A stretch of 64,000 nucleotides of DNA from positions 874,671-938,670 of the forward strand of contig JAUCSD010000001.1 of NCBI GenBank assembly GCA_030445245.1, written 5' to 3'. The stretch is from Candidatus Saccharimonadota bacterium. GTDB taxonomy: Bacteria; Patescibacteriota; Saccharimonadia; Saccharimonadales; Saccharimonadaceae. Below, piece by piece: positions 59,609 to 64,000 of the stretch. How positions within the stretch are numbered: the stretch's first letter is position 1; each line of letters starts with the position of its first letter. The translations under genes and the position numbers were made by a program. The notes beneath the pieces were generated by a model. It ran no database searches, had not been told where the DNA came from, and worked only from the letters and a program-made list of their open reading frames with translations.

Positions 59609-61135
59609 CTAGTACTGAGGAGCTGCAAGATAGTTAATCTTAGTTGTGTATACACCGGCTGGTGTGTCTGCTGCGATGTTAGCAACATAACGTACCTTTG
59701 AGGTTGCACAACTAATAACTGTACTGGTTTCCTGTGCGATTGGAACAGGAGTCGTTAGACTTGACTTCTGGAATGCGAATCGAGCATTCTGTGTAATATC
59801 TGCTGTATTACTGATTGAGGTTAGATCACCGTGAGAGTAGTTACCTACAATATTAAGTGGAGAAATACTTAGGGCAAGGTGGTTCGATGGGAATGTTCCT
59901 GTACCAAGTGTCTCAACAGGACTTACGAGCGCTAGTCCGAATTGCTCTGTACCTGGGTGGCTATAATCCATTGCGCCATCGTTAGGAATTGTGTTACCTG
60001 GATCTGCACCGATTGGAGCGATGAAGTCACCAACGGTGTTCTGGAGTGTGTTACCTGAGTAATACACTGTTGCACCACCGGATGAGTTAGATGATAGACG
60101 CCAGTATGAATTAGTATCGTATGCACGAGTAGTCTCTAGAGAGTTCTCAGCATCTGTATTACCAAGATTCAAGCGGTTGCTATTAATTTTTTCTATTGCG
60201 TCACATGAACCGTGTGAAGATACGTTTTGCGTATCTGGGTTTCGAGTACCAACTGAGAATGCCATCGTTTCCAGTACCTTGGTGGTAATGTGAATCGAGT
60301 CAGTCATCACGTTTGCAACCGTTACACCACCATCCATGAGGTGCGCGTTAGTTGCAGCTGGTACTGTTGGGATCAATTGTGCGTTTGTTGCAGTATCGTA
60401 CGTGTTAATCTTTACGAAGAACGAGCCGATACCAGGGTTAGTAATAAACGTAGATTCTGATGGATTGAACTTAAGTACAACAGGGTGACCGATTGCAGGA
60501 ACGGCACCAGCACCGGTAGCTGTTAGTTGGATTAAGTTTTTCTTACCAGTCAAGTTACCTGAGTGAGCATCATCTTCAGCGTTTACAGATGTCATTGCCC
60601 AGCCACTTACAGGGCTACCGTCAACGAGTACCTGGAACTGACCTGCTCCAGAACCTTCCGTCCAGCTTCCAACAACATCGAGGTCGCTTCGGCCAAGTGG
60701 GTGAGCTGTAGCATTGGTTTCACGGTTTGCTGTTGCAACACGTGCGTCACCAGTGTTATCACCAGGTCCCTGGCACAAGCCCGCTGCTTCAGTACAATAC
60801 TGAAGAGTGAAGGCTTTAATAGCTCTACCAGTAAGGCTGTTGTCGCTACTTACCTTGAAACTAAAGGTCTCACCAGTTCTACGACCATTTGGACCAGAAC
60901 CTGCTGGTGCATAGTTCTCACCGACGGCGTTAGGCGCGTCTACTGAGTTTCCCGAACCGTCTGTGTTCGCGAAACCAGGAGCTGAGCTTGATAGCATCAG
61001 CGATCGCTCAGTTAGTGGATTCAGCGAATCCGCAAATGCGCTCGCTGCCGGGAAGATTGTTGCTACCACGACGGCAAGAACAGCACCTAGCATCGAGCCG
61101 CGTTGAGCGACTGATTTGAGTGTATATGTACTCAT
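59609..61135 (-). CDS. WxL-like secreted surface protein, largest copy
   Basis: A 508-aa protein: signal peptide cut after SAFA, TERSLMLSSSAPGF, cysteine pair LQYCTEAAGLCQGPGD, further Cys in HGSCDA and VISCATSKV, and tail AGVYTTKINYLAAPQY. It contains an insertion of about 130 residues relative to 55043. Strong terminator and strong initiation region suggest high expression. Confidence 0.65.
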   Translation of the reverse strand: MSTYTLKSVAQRGSMLGAVLAVVVATIFPAASAFADSLNPLTERSLMLSSSAPGFANTDGSGNSVDAPNAVGENYAPAGSGPNGRRTGETFSFKVSSDNSLTGRAIKAFTLQYCTEAAGLCQGPGDNTGDARVATANRETNATAHPLGRSDLDVVGSWTEGSGAGQFQVLVDGSPVSGWAMTSVNAEDDAHSGNLTGKKNLIQLTATGAGAVPAIGHPVVLKFNPSESTFITNPGIGSFFVKINTYDTATNAQLIPTVPAATNAHLMDGGVTVANVMTDSIHITTKVLETMAFSVGTRNPDTQNVSSHGSCDAIEKINSNRLNLGNTDAENSLETTRAYDTNSYWRLSSNSSGGATVYYSGNTLQNTVGDFIAPIGADPGNTIPNDGAMDYSHPGTEQFGLALVSPVETLGTGTFPSNHLALSISPLNIVGNYSHGDLTSISNTADITQNARFAFQKSSLTTPVPIAQETSTVISCATSKVRYVANIAADTPAGVYTTKINYLAAPQY

Positions 61136-61323
61136 GTATTTCCTTTTATTTTAAGTTGGTTTATATTTTTGATCCCTATTATCGGGAGGGTACGTCGTCA
61201 TTTTAGCATTAGCGACATAACGAGTGCAAGTGAATTTTTTCGCATCTCTTTAATAAGCTACCTTATCCACAGTTTTATCCACAGTTTCCTTAGATAAACC
61301 TGATTTCGTCTATGCGAGTTGGG

Positions 61324-62070
61324 CTAGAAGACTGGTATAACAACCGCCGAGAAGTCACCCGAGAAGTGTCCGGCGGGTGTTTTGTTAGACACGTTCACAA
61401 TCATACTAATAGTATATTGGCTCTCGCCAGACTCGGTGACACTGCTCCCAACCACGTCACCACTATGGTACATAAACATATTTGCGGTCGCATAATTGTC
61501 CTCAACTTTGCCAAAGCTCGTCAGGTTATCGGGAACCTGAATCACACCGGCTCCAACATGTGGTGTCGTATTGGCGGCCGCATTGATTGCAAACTGCTCC
61601 GTTCCTGGTGTTGATACGGTTGGTGTACTCGGCGTACTTAAGGTGTGATCCTTATATTTAGGTGGTGTTCCGACAATTTGGATCATATAGCCGCTACTTA
61701 GGTAGTTACGGACACGGACAGTTGTCGTCTTCGTCGATGTGCTATCGGCACTTAAAACACCGAGATTTGATACACCTGGATCAACAATGACCTCAAGCAG
61801 CGGATCGCTACCAGTTATGGGGCCGAACGTTGCTTTGGTGGCATAGCTCTTACTCGTCGCGCTTGATGTCATGTCGCCGATTGATGCTTTGGCACAATAG
61901 CTAGCGGAACAGTTTTGTGATGAAGTACTACCTCCAAGTTCGGTTTCGGTCACCTGGTAATTGTTAGAGCTTGAAGTGACGGCAAATACTGAATTTGTAT
62001 CACCACTAACAATCAAAACTGCAAGTAACAGCATGAGTTTTACGTATCGCCACAATCCCCGTTTTCCCAT
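61324..62070 (-). CDS. WxL-like secreted surface protein, short copy
   Basis: A 248-aa protein from ATG 62070 (18 extra codons are possible upstream): signal peptide LMLLLAVLIVSGDTNSVFA, a short Cys pair in NCSASYCAKASIGDM, and tail AGHFSGDFSAVVIPVF. The middle SNLGVLSADSTSTKTTTVRV resembles the WxL beta core. Divergent from the fibre-like gene at 62191. Confidence 0.6.
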   Translation of the reverse strand: MGKRGLWRYVKLMLLLAVLIVSGDTNSVFAVTSSSNNYQVTETELGGSTSSQNCSASYCAKASIGDMTSSATSKSYATKATFGPITGSDPLLEVIVDPGVSNLGVLSADSTSTKTTTVRVRNYLSSGYMIQIVGTPPKYKDHTLSTPSTPTVSTPGTEQFAINAAANTTPHVGAGVIQVPDNLTSFGKVEDNYATANMFMYHSGDVVGSSVTESGESQYTISMIVNVSNKTPAGHFSGDFSAVVIPVF

Positions 62071-62190
62071 AAGCTTTATGCTTGTATTATCACCGATAGC
62101 TAGTGAAAATACAACTAGCGTCACACCGACAAGTATAGTAATCTATAGGTAAGCATAAACGTAACTATATACGCATAAAAATACACGACC

Positions 62191-63213
62191 ATGGAACCTG
62201 ATAAAAACACATCTACGGATCCCGAAAGTAAGCCATCAGTAGAAGAGCCGAAAGCTCCAGCTGATGCACTCAGTCGTACGCCAGATGATCTTGAAAAAGA
62301 ACAGGCTGAGCAGAAGGCTTCAAATGCCGATCCAAATGCCTCTGCTGACCCCACCGAAAAGAAGCTCTCGCCTATCAAGCGTTTCTTCCGCAAGGTCAAC
62401 GTTTACCTTTTGATTTTCGTGTTACTGGTCGTTGTTGCCGGCGTCTTTACGATCGTCAATTACTTAAACAGCCAGAAAACTCCGACTGAGGCAGGCATTG
62501 CGAACCAAGGGCTCACAGCCGACGCCCTTAAACAGCTTGCGAATACCGATGCGACCGTTGGTGGCACGTCACAGACACTTACCATCCAAGGTAATGCCGT
62601 CATTGCCGGACAAACGCTCCTGCGCGGCAATTTAAATGTTGCTGGTAATATTCAAACCGGAGGCAGTGTCCAGACTCCAAACCTAACCGTTTCTGGTACG
62701 TCAAATCTTGGTACCGCTCAAATTAATAGCTTGCAGGTTGCCACCAATACTGCTGTGCAAGGTAGCACGACACTACACGATCTGAATGTTTCAGGTACAT
62801 CGTCGTTCGGCGGTGCTATGACCGCTTCACAAATTACCGTCACGAGACTTATCCTGAGCGGCAATGCTGTCTTGCAGGTTCCAAATCACATATCCTTTAC
62901 TGGCCCTGCACCGACCCGCAGTATTAATAACGGTGTGCTCGGCAATGGTGGCTCGGCATCAATCAATGGATCAGACACGGCAGGAACTATAAACGTCAAC
63001 ACAGGCAACAATCCAACCGCTGGCTGTTTCACGCATATTACGTTCCAGCAAGTGTATACTAATCAGCCGCACGTAATCGTAAGTCCTATTGGTAGCGCAG
63101 CTGGGCAAACACAATACTACGTTGAACGTGACAAAGACGGATTTAGTCTTTGCGCTAGTAGTCCTGCTCCCGCCAACCAAGTATTCGCGTACGACTACTT
63201 CGTCACTAATTAG
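62191..63213 (+). CDS. Membrane-anchored fibre-like surface protein
   Basis: A 340-aa protein in type II orientation: cytoplasmic acidic disordered tail (1-60), helix (about 73-94, VYLLIFVLLVVVAGVFTIV), then a low-complexity beta repeat (about 125-235: LTIQGNAVIAGQTLLRGNLN, VSGTSNLGTAQINSL) like phage tail-fibre or bactofilin coils, and a globular end with two cysteines (AGCFTHITFQQVYTNQPHVI, FSLCASSPA). Likely a surface stalk with a binding head. TATA-like box upstream, no clear ribosome site. Confidence 0.7.
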   Translation: MEPDKNTSTDPESKPSVEEPKAPADALSRTPDDLEKEQAEQKASNADPNASADPTEKKLSPIKRFFRKVNVYLLIFVLLVVVAGVFTIVNYLNSQKTPTEAGIANQGLTADALKQLANTDATVGGTSQTLTIQGNAVIAGQTLLRGNLNVAGNIQTGGSVQTPNLTVSGTSNLGTAQINSLQVATNTAVQGSTTLHDLNVSGTSSFGGAMTASQITVTRLILSGNAVLQVPNHISFTGPAPTRSINNGVLGNGGSASINGSDTAGTINVNTGNNPTAGCFTHITFQQVYTNQPHVIVSPIGSAAGQTQYYVERDKDGFSLCASSPAPANQVFAYDYFVTN

Positions 63214-63450
63214 ACCTACCCTGATATAAATTACAGAAAGACTGCTGCTTACTGAGAAAACAGGTATCACCTTTCTGAAGCATATTCGTTTCACCATCGA
63301 TAGTTAGCTCAAGCTCGCCTTCAAGTACATAGTGAATACGGCCTTGAATTTGCGCTCAGGATGATCGTGACCATATCAATCCTGTTTGATGAGTTCCTGT
63401 GGAGTTAGCTTGGTATATGTGCCGTGTATATCCCCATCCCAATAACTAAA
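63209..63450 (-). pseudogene. Broken cupin-domain gene
   Basis: Minus-strand frames give EFSYWDGDIHGTYTKLTPQE, a TGA, YGHDHPERKFK, a frameshift, then GRIHYVLEGELELTIDGETN and LQKGDTCFLSKQQSF with a stop at 63209. Together they form a cupin core (H-x-H, E-G-E-L, G-D). Two lesions mean it is not functional. Upstream frames to about 63670 contain a hydrophobic segment that may or may not belong. Confidence 0.5.
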
Positions 63451-63670
63451 TTCCTCCCTCTCTCGCATCCACCCGAGCGGGAGCAGCGCCCCATTGCTCA
63501 GCAACGACAGCATCGGTAAGTGCTTGTCGGACTTTTTGTATCGGATCTTTTGATCTGAACCGCCCAATCTTTGTATCACTATAAAACACAACCGATAGTA
63601 GCCAAGCAAGATGCATACATATAAACGATAATTGAAGTGGGTACACAAGGCGCTTCGGCTGCAATCGCAT

Positions 63671-64000
63671 TATGCCAGATTAGGAAGCAACGGAACTTGA
63701 TTCACCGTCACTCCGAGGCTCTTCTCTACGCTTCTCACCTTCACCACGACTCACGACCGTAGTCCTAAATCCTGGTAAAGCAGATGACTGTGCGTCTACA
63801 CGTCCTGCGGAGGTCGCTCATATGCGACCTACCTACGCTGGGTTGTATACGCTGTCATCTGACCAGAGAAGTATGGAGTTTCTGGATTTTGCCTGGAATT
63901 CATATTCGCTCCAGGCTGCGAGCGAGAAGGACGCTGTACCTTGTGATGGGCGTTTCTCTTAAAGAGGGACTACTAACCTCTAAAGGCTAGCGGGCGCCGC
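63671..64000. other. No recognisable gene
   Basis: Only short frames. A hairpin AGGTCGC/GCGACCT lies at 63811-63830. On the minus strand a 45-codon open stretch ending at about 63679 (SRGEGEKRREEPRSDG) could be the end of a decayed gene. No tRNA or known RNA motif was seen. Confidence 0.4.

Noticed and set aside
1-64000. CRISPR array, insertion sequence or transposase
   Set aside because: No regularly spaced repeats, Cas genes, DDE transposase or integrase frames were seen.

Overview
The window reads as chromosomal DNA of a small-genome Gram-positive-type bacterium. From the gene repertoire I infer Candidatus Saccharibacteria (TM7, Patescibacteria). Supporting points are the short 68-aa conserved protein at 19800, the FeS-less MutY relative, the NqrB-reductase fusion, the lack of any outer-membrane gene, and secreted proteins that end in a membrane anchor or a WxL-like tail. 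This assignment rests on remembered families, not on a search. The standard genetic code fits, since TAA, TAG and TGA are all used as stops. Many genes start within 6-8 nt of a -10 box (usually an extended TGnTATAAT), so leaderless mRNA appears common.

Layout. 1-3557: first surface module (DUF916-like, WxL-like and PKD-type secreted proteins). 3645-6922: exonuclease/GIY-YIG nuclease, HAD hydrolase, small membrane protein, NadD-like adenylyltransferase. 7071-7949: two odd short genes, one interrupted by TAG and one GC-rich. 8127-11598: coiled-coil protein, membrane protein, stand-alone ATP-cone, and a flavin disulfide-oxidoreductase relative without its redox cysteines. 11654: initiator tRNA. 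11878-15956: two-component system flanked by two paralogous DUF347-type membrane proteins. 15982-16554: FtsB/DivIC-like protein and a CAU tRNA, probably Ile2. 16560-18636: a partly decayed island with a STAS-like/ATPase pair, and a prephenate-dehydratase-like gene behind a candidate Phe-rich leader peptide. 18825-19660: GC-rich orphan gene between large hairpins. 19800-28012: MurC-type ligase, degenerate Nudix-HTH protein, MscS channel, MutY-like and AlkA-like glycosylases, MsrA, small envelope proteins.

28196-31047 is a compact extracytosolic flavin electron-transfer operon (FMN-binding protein, ApbE, NqrB/RnfD-reductase fusion). 31113-34872: AspRS, CNNM/CBS protein, DsbA-like oxidase. 35293-39243: a 1316-aa membrane-anchored surface protein. 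39305-43183: CorA, an AbrB-MFS drug-efflux pair, a SAM hydroxide adenosyltransferase relative. 43547-48006: an exopolysaccharide locus (aromatic micro-ORF, GT2 synthase, HlyD-like adaptor, GH81 endo-beta-1,3-glucanase), suggesting a beta-1,3-glucan. 48054-53812: MMPL transporter, inositol-phosphatase relative, two decayed genes whose 5' ends meet at a probable deletion, quinone reductase, half-size MFS.

53915-63213 is the second, larger surface module: two DUF916-like proteins, four WxL-like proteins, one PKD protein paralogous to the left-hand one, and a membrane-anchored fibre-like protein. The two surface modules look like an uncharacterised WxL-type adhesin system. The exported cysteine pairs in these proteins and the DsbA-like protein at 34174 would fit together. 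The last 800 bases hold a broken cupin gene and about 330 bases without a recognisable gene.
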